Assembly: GCA_017857875.1 (NCBI GenBank)
Contig: JAFMCH010000005.1
Coordinates: 1-57,006, forward strand
DNA from: Actinomycetota bacterium
Lineage (GTDB): Bacteria; Actinomycetota; Actinomycetes; S36-B12
DNA: 57,006 nt
Reading direction: 5' to 3'
In this document: positions 1 through 9,717 of the stretch, piece after piece
Numbering within the stretch: position 1 is the stretch's first letter
Layout of the letters: every line of letters begins with the position of its first letter
Program-made: the position numbers and the translations under genes
Notes under the pieces: model-generated
Told to the model about the DNA's origin: nothing
Database searches by the model: none
Seen by the model: only the letters and a program-made list of their open reading frames with translations

Positions 1-652
<652 letters not shown>

Positions 653-1390
653 CTATCGACCGGACTTGGGAGGTCGATCGGCCCCGGTCGCGTCTGACTC
701 GTCTTGATCCAAACGTCGGTATCGCTGTCCAACAAAGACCGCGATGATGCCGAGCGCTGCTGCAAAGAACAGCGCATAAGCCGAGGCGATCAGTTGAAGC
801 GCGGCACCGACTCCGGCACCTATGGCGTAACCGATGGGTGTCGCGGCCGCCACCATGGATCCCAGACGTCGGCCTGAGAAAGCAAGATCCACAGTGTTGA
901 GCAGAGCTCCATTGATCGCGACGGTTTGCACAGCCACGCCCAGAACCCGGGTCAACACAACGGCTTGAATCCCCTGACTAGCCGCCAGCACCGCGATGAC
1001 GCCGTAACGAACTTCGAAATCGACCTGGAACAAGATCAGTACGGCGGCTACCGTAAGTAACGCCGCTCCCCCGATCAGCGCCGTCCGACGAACAACGTAC
1101 TCGTCATGCCCACGACGTACCTGCACTTGCCGCAGCCAAATAACAATGATGATGGCGCCCACAAAACTCGCCAAACTCACCACACTGGGCATAACCGTTG
1201 ACGAACTGTCATCCTCGGCAACGCCGAGGGAAATGATGACGAGGTTGCCGGTCTGGTTAGCGACGAAAACCTTGTAGCGAAGAAAGGCAACCACGTCAAT
1301 GGCACCGCTGCTCATCGCAAGCAACATCACCATGCCAATTCCTGCTATGGCTTCATCACGCGGCCGCCGCGCAGTTTTATCAGTCGCCAT
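653..1390 (-). CDS. YoaK/DUF1275 family membrane protein
   Basis: Multi-TM protein with VVAFLRYKVFVANQTGNLV motif; start likely MATDK at 1390 rather than the longer ORF. Confidence 0.75.
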   Translation of the reverse strand: MATDKTARRPRDEAIAGIGMVMLLAMSSGAIDVVAFLRYKVFVANQTGNLVIISLGVAEDDSSSTVMPSVVSLASFVGAIIIVIWLRQVQVRRGHDEYVVRRTALIGGAALLTVAAVLILFQVDFEVRYGVIAVLAASQGIQAVVLTRVLGVAVQTVAINGALLNTVDLAFSGRRLGSMVAAATPIGYAIGAGVGAALQLIASAYALFFAAALGIIAVFVGQRYRRLDQDESDATGADRPPKSGR

Positions 1391-1414
1391 AACGCGCAAC
1401 GCTATCGTGGTGCC

Positions 1415-1999
1415 ATGAAATCGGGGGAAACACTCAAGCATCGCACACTGGCAGCGTTCATCTTGGGCTGTACCGCAGCGATCAGCCTGACCGCATGTGC
1501 CACTACGACCGCAACTATCGATGACACACGCCCCGGTGCAACGACTTCCTCAAACGCGATACAGCCCGTCGGCCCAGTGCTCACTGGCCAGGTCGTGCGG
1601 GTCGTCGATGGCGACACTGTGCGTGTGTTGGTCGATGGCACGACCGAGGACGTGAGTGTTCGACTCATCGGCATCGACACACCCGAAACAGTCGCCCCTG
1701 GCAAACCGGTGGAATGTTTTGGTCCTGAGGCCAGCGCATTTGCCGAGAGCCTCCTGGCCGGGGCACGTGTTCAGATCGAACTTGATCCCTCGCAGGGTGA
1801 GACGGATCGTTTTGGTCGACTGCTCGGTTATGTCTGGATCGACAACGGCGGCGAGTTCGAACTGTTCAATCTCGCTGCCGTTCGCGGGGGCTACGCCATC
1901 GAGTACCAGTACGACGACCCTTACACCTGGCAAGCACAGTTCGAGGCAGCCCAAAGGCTGGCCCAAAGCGAGGCTGCCGGACAGTGGAGTGCGTGCTAG
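1415..1999 (+). CDS. Thermonuclease-like (SNase) lipoprotein
   Basis: Lipobox-like LTACA after signal sequence; GQVVRVVDGDTVRVLVDG...RLIGIDTPE SNase signature. Confidence 0.88.
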   Translation: MKSGETLKHRTLAAFILGCTAAISLTACATTTATIDDTRPGATTSSNAIQPVGPVLTGQVVRVVDGDTVRVLVDGTTEDVSVRLIGIDTPETVAPGKPVECFGPEASAFAESLLAGARVQIELDPSQGETDRFGRLLGYVWIDNGGEFELFNLAAVRGGYAIEYQYDDPYTWQAQFEAAQRLAQSEAAGQWSAC

Positions 2000-2004
2000 C
2001 GGAC

Positions 2005-4926
2005 CTAGACCGGCTCGCCAGAACTGCCGTTGATGCGGGCCTCAGCCGCCGCGGCGCGCTGCAATGCTGCTTCGAGATCGGCCTGGGCCTCACCGAAACC
2101 AGCAAAGTCTCCGCGCGCCAGCGCCGCATTACCCCGATCAATCGCCGCCTGCGCATCTCGCAGCGCCAATGACAATTCCACGAATGGGTCACCGTCTGGA
2201 TTGGGATCCGGTGTCGGTGTGGGATCGGGATCGGGATTCGGATCCGGATCCGGATCGGGCGTCGGTTCAGGAGTCGGTGTCGGATTGGTCGAAAACACCT
2301 CGGCCAATGCCTCATCCAACGTGTCTGCCAGCGCAACGTTGGCGCCATACCCGACAAGCACCTTGCGCAGCAACGGATAGCCGTCTTGGGCCGCGCGCAA
2401 GAAGACAGGTTCGACGTACAGCAGTCCGTCATTGAAAGGCAGCGAGAGCAGGTTACCCAGGTCGACTTCGGAGCCGCCGCGACGAAGCAGTGACAACTGC
2501 GAGGCGATATCAGGGTCCGCTTCAAAGTTGTTCTGCACCTGTGTCGGACCAGGAATCGTTGTGTTGCTCGGCAATTGGAGCACACGTATCTTGCCGTAAT
2601 CAGGTCCGGGCGCTGAGTCTGCTGACATAAACGCCGCTAATGTCGGACGACGCTGGGGCGCAAAGGTGGTCGTCAACGAGAAGGCGGGATTAGCGGTTCC
2701 GGGCATCTGCAGCGTCAAGTAGTACGGCGGCTGATACTGCTGAATTGCCTGCGTGGGATCAAAAGGCACGATCCAAAAGTCAGTGCCGTTGTAGAAGGTG
2801 GCGGGATCAGTCACGTGATAACGCGTCATCATCGTGCGCTGCACCTTGAAGAGGTCCTGAGGGTAGCGCACGTGTTGCTCAACCTCGATGGGCATCTCCG
2901 AGCGATCCTTCACGACATCCGGGAACGCTTTACGCCAGGTCTGCAAGATCGGATCTTCCTCGTCCCATGCATACAAGGTCACCGTGCCCTCGTATGCATC
3001 AACAGTCGCCTTGACGGCATTGCGCATGTAGTTGAGATCATCCCGCGGGCCCAGCGCGGCGGTGCCCGACCGCACCGTAATCGAGTCGCTGGTTGCATCA
3101 GACAGGGACACCCGCGAGGAATTCGGATACTCGTTAGACGTCGTGAAGCCATCAACGAGCCACACGATTCGGCCATCGATCACCGCGGGGTACGGGTCTT
3201 GGTCAAGGGTCAGCCATGGCGCGATCTTTTGCACTCGAGTGAGCGGATCGCGATCCCACAAAACACGAGAATCCTCGTTGATCAGGTCGGTCAGCAAAAT
3301 ATTGGTGTCTTGGAACTTCGTCGCGAACACGATGCGCTGGAACAGTGAACCGATCGGCGATCCACCGTTTCCGGTGTAGGTGTTGTTCACCTGGCCGGTC
3401 GGGCTGGCGTCGTCGGGGTAGTCCAACTCCACCGGAGCCGTGCCTTCAGGAGCACCAACAATGGAGAAGTCCGGTGACAACTCGCCGAAGTAGATGCGAG
3501 GTTGTTCAACACCCAAAATGCCACGCGGTGGAATATCAAACTCAAAGAAGTCAGGGTTGCCGTTGCTTTCGGCGGTGTTGTCATAGGCAGCAACAAAACC
3601 GAACCCGTGGGTATACACCGCGTGCGAGTTTGCCCAGTTCTGCTGGTCTGCTGGAATCGAATTGACGTCAATCTCGCGCAGCGCTACGACGGCACCACGC
3701 ATGCCGTTTTCGAGGTCATAGCGGTCGACGTCAAGTTTGTCCGTGAAAGAGTAGTACGAGCGGATCTGCTGCAACTGGTTGAACGTCGTTGACACGAGAG
3801 CTGGATCTAACAGCCGAATATTGTCCAACGTGCCCGCGTTGGCAGAGATCACCTCTGTCGTCGGTGGCGACACAGTTCCGGGGTAGTCCTGGACATCAGC
3901 ATCGGCGATATCGAACGCATCGCGTGTCGCGGTAATGTTATTGGCGATGTAGGGCTGTTCGCGGACGAGTTCGCTCGGTCGCACCTGGAACTGCTGAACG
4001 ATCGCGGGGTACACGCCACCGATAATCAGCGAGGTCAAAATCATCATGCCCAGACCAATGGCGGGCAGAACCCAGTTGCGGATGAACATATTCACTATGA
4101 ACAACGCGGCCACCAGGATCGCCACGAAGGTCAAAATGGTCAGCGAGGGCAAAACCGCGTTGGCGTCGACGTATTTCAATCCGGTGAACCCTTGGACGAG
4201 CGGCTCACTCTTGACTGCCAGGCCAAACCTATCCAGCCAGTACGCGACGGCTTTAAGTAACAAGAACACGGCAACGAGCGCCGAGAGATGGACCTGGAAT
4301 GCGACGCTCGCCCGATCACCTTTGGGCTGCAGGCGAAGGCCGCCATACAGATAGTGCACCGCGGCGCCAATGAGAATAGACAAGATGATGACGGCGAAGG
4401 CGAACCCGAGCACAAAGCGCAAGAACGGATACGTGAACACATAGAAGCCGACATCGAGCCCAAATTGCGGATCCGTGATGCCAAAGTCGGTCGCGTTGCG
4501 CCAGCCGAGGAATGTTTCCCATTCTGCCGATGCTGACAAACCAGCCAAGAGTCCAAGGACCAACGGGATCGCGATCAGGGCGATGACGCGAAAGGGATAC
4601 AGCGCCATGCGATAGCGCTCTAGGCTTGCCTGTTCGGGAGTGAGAGTTGTAACGGTCGGTCGCAGTCGGTAGGCCAACCACATCGTGCCGGCGGTGACCA
4701 GAGCCATCGTGAGGCCGAAGGTGGCAAACAGAGCGAGTCGCGTCCACAGAGTCGTGCTGTACACACTGGTGGCCTCAACGGAGTCAAACCACAGCCAGTC
4801 GGTGTAGAAGCCGGTGAAGATCACGAAGCCCACGACTATGGCAACCAAAATGATGATCGTGGGCAGCAATACGCGCCCTCGTCGAGGTGCGCTAGGGGCA
4901 TTGCCGACAGGCGTGGCGGTAGTCAC
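2005..4926 (-). CDS. UPF0182 (COG1615) large membrane protein with Pro/Asp-rich C-terminal linker
   Basis: 973 aa, N-terminal TM helices, then large extracytoplasmic domain typical of UPF0182. Confidence 0.88.
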   Translation of the reverse strand: MTTATPVGNAPSAPRRGRVLLPTIIILVAIVVGFVIFTGFYTDWLWFDSVEATSVYSTTLWTRLALFATFGLTMALVTAGTMWLAYRLRPTVTTLTPEQASLERYRMALYPFRVIALIAIPLVLGLLAGLSASAEWETFLGWRNATDFGITDPQFGLDVGFYVFTYPFLRFVLGFAFAVIILSILIGAAVHYLYGGLRLQPKGDRASVAFQVHLSALVAVFLLLKAVAYWLDRFGLAVKSEPLVQGFTGLKYVDANAVLPSLTILTFVAILVAALFIVNMFIRNWVLPAIGLGMMILTSLIIGGVYPAIVQQFQVRPSELVREQPYIANNITATRDAFDIADADVQDYPGTVSPPTTEVISANAGTLDNIRLLDPALVSTTFNQLQQIRSYYSFTDKLDVDRYDLENGMRGAVVALREIDVNSIPADQQNWANSHAVYTHGFGFVAAYDNTAESNGNPDFFEFDIPPRGILGVEQPRIYFGELSPDFSIVGAPEGTAPVELDYPDDASPTGQVNNTYTGNGGSPIGSLFQRIVFATKFQDTNILLTDLINEDSRVLWDRDPLTRVQKIAPWLTLDQDPYPAVIDGRIVWLVDGFTTSNEYPNSSRVSLSDATSDSITVRSGTAALGPRDDLNYMRNAVKATVDAYEGTVTLYAWDEEDPILQTWRKAFPDVVKDRSEMPIEVEQHVRYPQDLFKVQRTMMTRYHVTDPATFYNGTDFWIVPFDPTQAIQQYQPPYYLTLQMPGTANPAFSLTTTFAPQRRPTLAAFMSADSAPGPDYGKIRVLQLPSNTTIPGPTQVQNNFEADPDIASQLSLLRRGGSEVDLGNLLSLPFNDGLLYVEPVFLRAAQDGYPLLRKVLVGYGANVALADTLDEALAEVFSTNPTPTPEPTPDPDPDPNPDPDPTPTPDPNPDGDPFVELSLALRDAQAAIDRGNAALARGDFAGFGEAQADLEAALQRAAAAEARINGSSGEPV
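2190..2290. repeat. Degenerate GGATCG/GGATCC hexamer-type repeat encoding (P-D/T-P)n
   Basis: Encodes PTPTPEPTPDPDPDPNPDPDPTPTPDPNPDGDP in the UPF0182 C-terminus. Confidence 0.8.
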
Positions 4927-4987
4927 TCTTTCAACCTACGTCACGATGGGTCACCGAGCAGCCGCGGCCCACTTGAAGGACGGTGAA

Positions 4988-6109
4988 CTAGGACAATTCG
5001 GTGGCCGGACACGAAACCGTAGGCGTCCCGGCCTGCCATGCCTCAAGCGCAACGAGGGCGTCATCGACCGACTCCACCGGCACGACGGTGAGTCCATCGG
5101 GCACCGCACCAGCGCTTTCCTCGCAGTGCTGGATCGGCATCAAGAACAACTCGGCTCCCGCGTCACGGGCACCGGCGAGCTTTTGCCGGATGCCACCAAT
5201 CGGCCCCACCTGTCCCGCGGGATCAATCGTGCCCGTTCCCGCCACGAAGTCGCCACCGGTCAGCGATTCAGGGGTCAAAATGTCAACGATGGCGAGAGTG
5301 AACATCAACCCGGCACTCGGGCCGCCCACATCTTGCAGGGTGAATTCGATGGGGAACTCAGCCGAGTAAAGAAGCCCCACACCAATGCCGACGTACGGCT
5401 GCTGCGCATCATCTGGACTGGCCACGCTCACCACGTCAACCGTGAGGGGTTCACCCTCACGCACGACCGCAAAGGCAAGCGTGGCGCCGATGGGTTGAGC
5501 GCGTACCAATTCCGAAACCTCACTTGGCTCCGTCACACTTTGCCCATTGATGGCCGTGATCTGCTCACCCGGGCTCAACTTGCCCTCGGCCGGTGAGCCT
5601 GCAACAACGGCGGTGATGACCGGGGTGGCGATAACCGGCCGGTCCAAGACACCCATGGCCGCGGCGATCGCGTAGGACTGGGATGTAGAAAACAGTGCCG
5701 CGTTTCGTTGGGTCACCTCTTCCCCGGTGATGTCATCGGGGTAGAGCAACTCCCGCGGCAGCACTGCCCGCGAGGTACTCGCCCACGCGGCCAGGGCCTG
5801 AAACACGGTGATCCGACTACGCGGTTCACCGGCTTCACGGACGGTAGTCATGTCCAGATGACCGTCAGTCGGGTACGTCTGGGTCTCGGTGATCTGCACG
5901 AGCGGTACGTCGTTGACCTCACCAATGGTGTTGAACGTGGGGCCCGGCGAAACGATCAAGAACGGCACCGGAAGCACGGCGGCGATCACGGCGAGTGCTA
6001 CTGCTGCCCCCGAGGCGATGAGGGCATTTCGGCCGCGAATTGACAGTCGACGCGAAGTCGGGGCACTGGTCGGCTCCGCTGAGCCGGGCTCTGCCGCGGG
6101 TGTCGTCAC
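4988..6109 (-). CDS. PDZ / Lon-like (S16) secreted protease, YlbL-like
   Basis: N-terminal TM; PDZ (SPAEGKLSPGEQITAINGQSV); Lon-type Ser (GGPSAGLMF) and Lys (IGGIRQKLAGARDAG). Confidence 0.88.
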   Translation of the reverse strand: MTTPAAEPGSAEPTSAPTSRRLSIRGRNALIASGAAVALAVIAAVLPVPFLIVSPGPTFNTIGEVNDVPLVQITETQTYPTDGHLDMTTVREAGEPRSRITVFQALAAWASTSRAVLPRELLYPDDITGEEVTQRNAALFSTSQSYAIAAAMGVLDRPVIATPVITAVVAGSPAEGKLSPGEQITAINGQSVTEPSEVSELVRAQPIGATLAFAVVREGEPLTVDVVSVASPDDAQQPYVGIGVGLLYSAEFPIEFTLQDVGGPSAGLMFTLAIVDILTPESLTGGDFVAGTGTIDPAGQVGPIGGIRQKLAGARDAGAELFLMPIQHCEESAGAVPDGLTVVPVESVDDALVALEAWQAGTPTVSCPATELS

Positions 6110-6423
6110 GCGGGGCGTTTACTCGACGAGGCACCGCGGTCTTGACCGTCGCTGCCTGATCGACGCGTACGACTGCGCTGCGGGCGCTGCGTGGGAGTGC
6201 CGGGTGAACTGGGTGAACCTTGTGAACCGGGCATGGGTCGCTGCATCGCGGCCCGGAAACGCTCCTGGTCAGACATAGAGGAGTGCATATCGATCTGCCG
6301 CGCCGGGCGGCTTCGCCAGGCAGCCCAGCCAAGGGCGGCAAGAGTCGCCCCCAGCGGAATGAGCCACCACAACAGGGCCGACACGTGGATCTCCTTCACC
6401 GATGACATCAGATCGCCAAACAT
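6106..6423 (-). CDS. Small membrane protein, function unknown
   Basis: ORF with one TM (LLWWLIPLGATLAALGWAAW); 4-nt overlap with the PDZ protease gene. Confidence 0.6.
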   Translation of the reverse strand: MFGDLMSSVKEIHVSALLWWLIPLGATLAALGWAAWRSRPARQIDMHSSMSDQERFRAAMQRPMPGSQGSPSSPGTPTQRPQRSRTRRSGSDGQDRGASSSKRPA

Positions 6424-6564
6424 CGATGCGCGCGAGTCACGCCCGCCGCACCGCGCGCCAGGATACGCCTTGACATGACTGCTCGCCCATCGCGGCCTGT
6501 CGGTTTCATCCTGCTCGTTGGCTAGTCATTGGTGACATCACCGCACCAGGACTACCGTGGAGGC

Positions 6565-7821
6565 ATGAGCAATCCCTTTGACATGAACGCCCTCGGTGCG
6601 ATGCTGTCTCAACTCGGGGCCATGATGCAGTCGGGCGGAACCACCAGTGGACCGGTTAACTGGGACCTCGCCCAAAGCACCGCACGCGACGCGATCGCCC
6701 AGGCCGGAGACCCCGGTGTCGATGAGGTGGCCCGCGTCCAGACAGTCGCCGCCCTAAATCTCGCCGACACCTGGCTCGACTCGGCCACAACCTTCCCGCG
6801 GGCCAGTACCGACGGCCAGGCGTGGAGTCGATCGGCGTGGCTGGAACATACGACACCCGCGTGGAAAACCATCGTTGCACCGATCGCCGAGCACATTCAG
6901 TCGGTAACGAGCGCCTCGCCTATGACCCCCGGCGTTGGCGCCGATCTTTCCCAGTTTGAATTGCCGCCGGCGCTGCGCGATGCATTTCCCGAAGGACTTC
7001 CACCCGAGGCCGCAGGGATGCTGGCCCCACTGTTGAACATGGCCCAGCAAATGGGCGCGAGCATGTTTGGTATGCAACTCGGGCAGGGGCTTGCCGCGCT
7101 CGCTACGCAGGTTCTGGGCTCTGCCGACGTGGGTGTTCCACTCACATCTGACCACCGCCCCACGCTGGTTCCCGCCAACGTTGCTGCCTTCACCGAAGGG
7201 TTGGGTATCGATGCTGATGAGGTGCGTTTGTACCTCGCCCTCCGCGAATGCGCACACCAGCGGCTATTCGCCCATGTCCCCTGGCTTCGCTCGCGGCTTG
7301 AAGGTGCCGTCGATGCGTACGCACGTGGCATTCACGTTGACACCGATCGCCTGCAAGGCCTGATGCAAGACGTTGACCCGCAGTCACTGGGCGATCCCTC
7401 GGCCCTGGCCGCACTCCTGGGCGAGGATGCCTTCGTCCCCGAGGACACCCCCGAGCAGGCTGCTGCCCTGGCACGACTAGAAACGCTGCTGGCATTAATC
7501 GAAGGTTGGGTAGACGACGTCGTGGGCCAGGCTGCTGGCGATCGTCTCCCGGCTGCTGATCGACTCGCCGAGACCATGCGTCGGCGGCGCGCTGCAGGTG
7601 GTCCGGCTGAGCGCACATTCGCTTCGCTGGTCGGCTTGGAGCTGCGTCCGCGAGCACTGCGCGAGGCCGCTGCCCTGTGGACCCTGGTGCGCGCCGAGCG
7701 CGGCATGGAAGGCAGCGACGGCCTGTGGTCGCATCCTGACCTCCTGCCTGACCGCGATGATCTTGATGATCCCGGCGCGTTCCTCACCCGATCAGCAGAG
7801 CAACCTGAGGATTTCGCCTGA
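6565..7821 (+). CDS. DUF2342 / putative zinc-dependent metalloprotease family
   Basis: MSNPFDMNALGAMLSQLGAMM... LALRECAHQRLFAHVPWLRSRL motif; lies next to the PDZ protease gene as in other actinobacteria. Confidence 0.8.
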   Translation: MSNPFDMNALGAMLSQLGAMMQSGGTTSGPVNWDLAQSTARDAIAQAGDPGVDEVARVQTVAALNLADTWLDSATTFPRASTDGQAWSRSAWLEHTTPAWKTIVAPIAEHIQSVTSASPMTPGVGADLSQFELPPALRDAFPEGLPPEAAGMLAPLLNMAQQMGASMFGMQLGQGLAALATQVLGSADVGVPLTSDHRPTLVPANVAAFTEGLGIDADEVRLYLALRECAHQRLFAHVPWLRSRLEGAVDAYARGIHVDTDRLQGLMQDVDPQSLGDPSALAALLGEDAFVPEDTPEQAAALARLETLLALIEGWVDDVVGQAAGDRLPAADRLAETMRRRRAAGGPAERTFASLVGLELRPRALREAAALWTLVRAERGMEGSDGLWSHPDLLPDRDDLDDPGAFLTRSAEQPEDFA

Positions 7822-7832
7822 GGCCCACACAT

Positions 7833-8417
7833 GTGGTCGATCTGCTCACCGCCTGGACGCCGCCCGATGAGCAGCAAGATCAACTACGCCAGGACTACCT
7901 CGCCTTCGTTATCGGGCACACAAGTGCCGGGGCGCGGGTCATGCGTGATGGTGATCCGCTGTATCGCGACTGCAATCCCGCCCACCTGACAGCCAGCGCC
8001 CTGATTGTGGATCCGATTGGTCAGCGAGTGCTCTTGACGCTGCACGGCGTCGTGGGGCGCTGGTTGCAAACGGGTGGTCACCTTGAACCTGCCGACCAAT
8101 CACTGCCGCAGGCAGCTCTGCGTGAGGCCCGTGAAGAAAGCGGTCTGACTGATTTACGGATCCTGAACGAGCCACTCCGCCTTGACCGACATTCACTGCA
8201 GTGCAAAACATCTGAAGGTTATCGGCGAACGACCGAGCACTTAGATGTCCAGTTTTGCGTGCTCGCCGAGGTGGACACCAATCATGTGCGAAGCGATGAG
8301 TCACTTGATCTACAGTGGTGGCCTTGGTCGGCGTTGCCCGACGGCAACCAGGGCGCAGATCACTCGGTCGCGGCTCTCGTCGATCAGGCCCGCCAGCGCT
8401 TACTCTTGACCGACTGA
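7833..8417 (+). CDS. NUDIX hydrolase
   Basis: GGHLEPADQSLPQAALREAREESGL Nudix box. Confidence 0.85.
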   Translation: MVDLLTAWTPPDEQQDQLRQDYLAFVIGHTSAGARVMRDGDPLYRDCNPAHLTASALIVDPIGQRVLLTLHGVVGRWLQTGGHLEPADQSLPQAALREAREESGLTDLRILNEPLRLDRHSLQCKTSEGYRRTTEHLDVQFCVLAEVDTNHVRSDESLDLQWWPWSALPDGNQGADHSVAALVDQARQRLLLTD

Positions 8418-8437
8418 CAATCGCGCTCTAAAGTTTC

Positions 8438-8510
8438 GAATGCCCTCGGGATAACGGGTCTAGTTGCGCTAGGGGAAGGCGCGGGTGGATTGCGAGCCCC
8501 GAGGGCATTC
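8438..8510. other. Candidate structured RNA or long-loop terminator: 13-bp inverted repeat, 47-nt loop
   Basis: GAATGCCCTCGGG (8438-8450) and CCCGAGGGCATTC (8498-8510) are perfect reverse complements; inner CTAG-TTGCG-CTAG mini-hairpin; lies between convergent genes. Confidence 0.55.
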
Positions 8511-8544
8511 TTATTGGGCCACAATACTTTTCATTCGCGATCAT

Positions 8545-9366
8545 TCATTCACCCGTGAACCGCGGGGCACGGCGCTCACGCGCTGCGGCCAGCCCCTCGG
8601 CAACATCGCTAGTCGCCAAGGTCACCGATTGCACCACGCCTTCCCAGCGCAAGGCCGAGGCTAGGTCGGTGGGCGCCGACTCGGCTAGGGCCAACCGGGT
8701 CAATTCGGCGGCCACGGGCGCAGTTGCGGCAATCGTGTGGGCCGAGGTCAGTGCGGTGTCGAGTAATTGCGCATCGGCCACGACCTGCGACGCGACACCC
8801 ATCGCGAGCATCTGCGGTGCGTCGATTCGGCGACCAGTAAGCAACAGATCACGAGCGGCACTGAGGCCGACCACCGATGGCAGCAAGTACGTGATGCCCA
8901 TGCCCGGGTGCAGGCCTAGGGCAGTAAACGGTACGGAGAACGCCGCGCTGTCACCGGCAATACGGATATCGCAGGCCAATGCCAAGGCCGCACCCGCACC
9001 CACCGCGGCCCCGTTGATCGCCGCGATGGTCGGCACCCCGATCTCACGAATCGCCAACCACGTCGAATAAAACGGCATCATCCGGTGCCGCAGGGTCGCA
9101 ACTGAAGCTCCAGGCTCGGCCCCAATCCAGCCCAGATCACCGCCGGCGCAGAAGGCCCGACCCTCACCGGTCACGACGACACAGCGCAGATCTGTGCGCT
9201 GCGCGAGGTGGTCCATGGCGCTGCGCCAGGCATCGGTCATGGGCACGGTCATGGCATTGCGACGTTGCGGATCGGCGAGGCTGACCACAGCCACCCCGCC
9301 GCCGTGGTCGTTCACCTGCACGATTCCCTCAGGCCCAAACGTTACTTTTTGTGACAAATCAGACAT
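8545..9366 (-). CDS. Enoyl-CoA hydratase/isomerase family protein
   Basis: Crotonase fold motifs: GRAFCAGGDLGWIG, AAINGAAVGAGAALALACDIRIA. Confidence 0.9.
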   Translation of the reverse strand: MSDLSQKVTFGPEGIVQVNDHGGGVAVVSLADPQRRNAMTVPMTDAWRSAMDHLAQRTDLRCVVVTGEGRAFCAGGDLGWIGAEPGASVATLRHRMMPFYSTWLAIREIGVPTIAAINGAAVGAGAALALACDIRIAGDSAAFSVPFTALGLHPGMGITYLLPSVVGLSAARDLLLTGRRIDAPQMLAMGVASQVVADAQLLDTALTSAHTIAATAPVAAELTRLALAESAPTDLASALRWEGVVQSVTLATSDVAEGLAAARERRAPRFTGE

Positions 9367-9427
9367 GACACGCCTCCTCTAGCACCCGCGGTACCTCATT
9401 CACTGCCAAGCCTGTCCTAGGGTGTCA

Positions 9428-9495
9428 GCGGGCCACCAACCGTGGCCCGCCGGGTGGTACACCCGGACCCCCGGCGTGCACGGGCACCTTGCCCG
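9428..9495 (+). promoter_or_regulatory. Three consecutive hairpins in the leader of the DUF5679 gene
   Basis: GCGGGCCAC-CAACC-GTGGCCCGC (9428-9450), CGGGTG-GTA-CACCCG (9451-9465), CGGGCA-CCT-TGCCCG (9481-9495), followed by AGGAGGA and ATG at 9522. Confidence 0.5.
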
Positions 9496-9521
9496 CGACA
9501 CAAGTTCTTGAGGAGGACCTT

Positions 9522-9677
9522 ATGGCCGAGTCATACACAGGCGAGGCGTACTGCGTGAAGTGCAAGGAAAAGCGTGAGTTCACCGGCCACGTGGAAGAGA
9601 CCAATGGTCGTCGCTTCGCCAAGGGCATCTGCCCCGTGTGCGGCACCAAGGTCACCCGCATTCTGGGCAAGGCCTGA
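9522..9677 (+). CDS. DUF5679 small zinc-ribbon protein
   Basis: MAESYTGEAYCVKCKEKREFTGHVEETNGRRFAKGICPVCGTKVTRILGKA; two CxxC pairs; AGGAGGA ribosome-binding site. Confidence 0.85.
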   Translation: MAESYTGEAYCVKCKEKREFTGHVEETNGRRFAKGICPVCGTKVTRILGKA

Positions 9678-9717
9678 TCCCGTAGATCGCTTCGTCCTCG
9701 ACGGCGTCTCACCACAT

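Noticed and set aside
2030-2380. Gly/Ser/Val repeat ORF on the plus strand
   Set aside because: It is the antisense reading of the Pro/Asp repeat in UPF0182, not an independent repeat protein.
4814-5596. 260-aa plus-strand ORF
   Set aside because: Antisense to the PDZ/Lon-like protease and UPF0182 genes, no recognisable domain; typical shadow ORF in GC-rich DNA.
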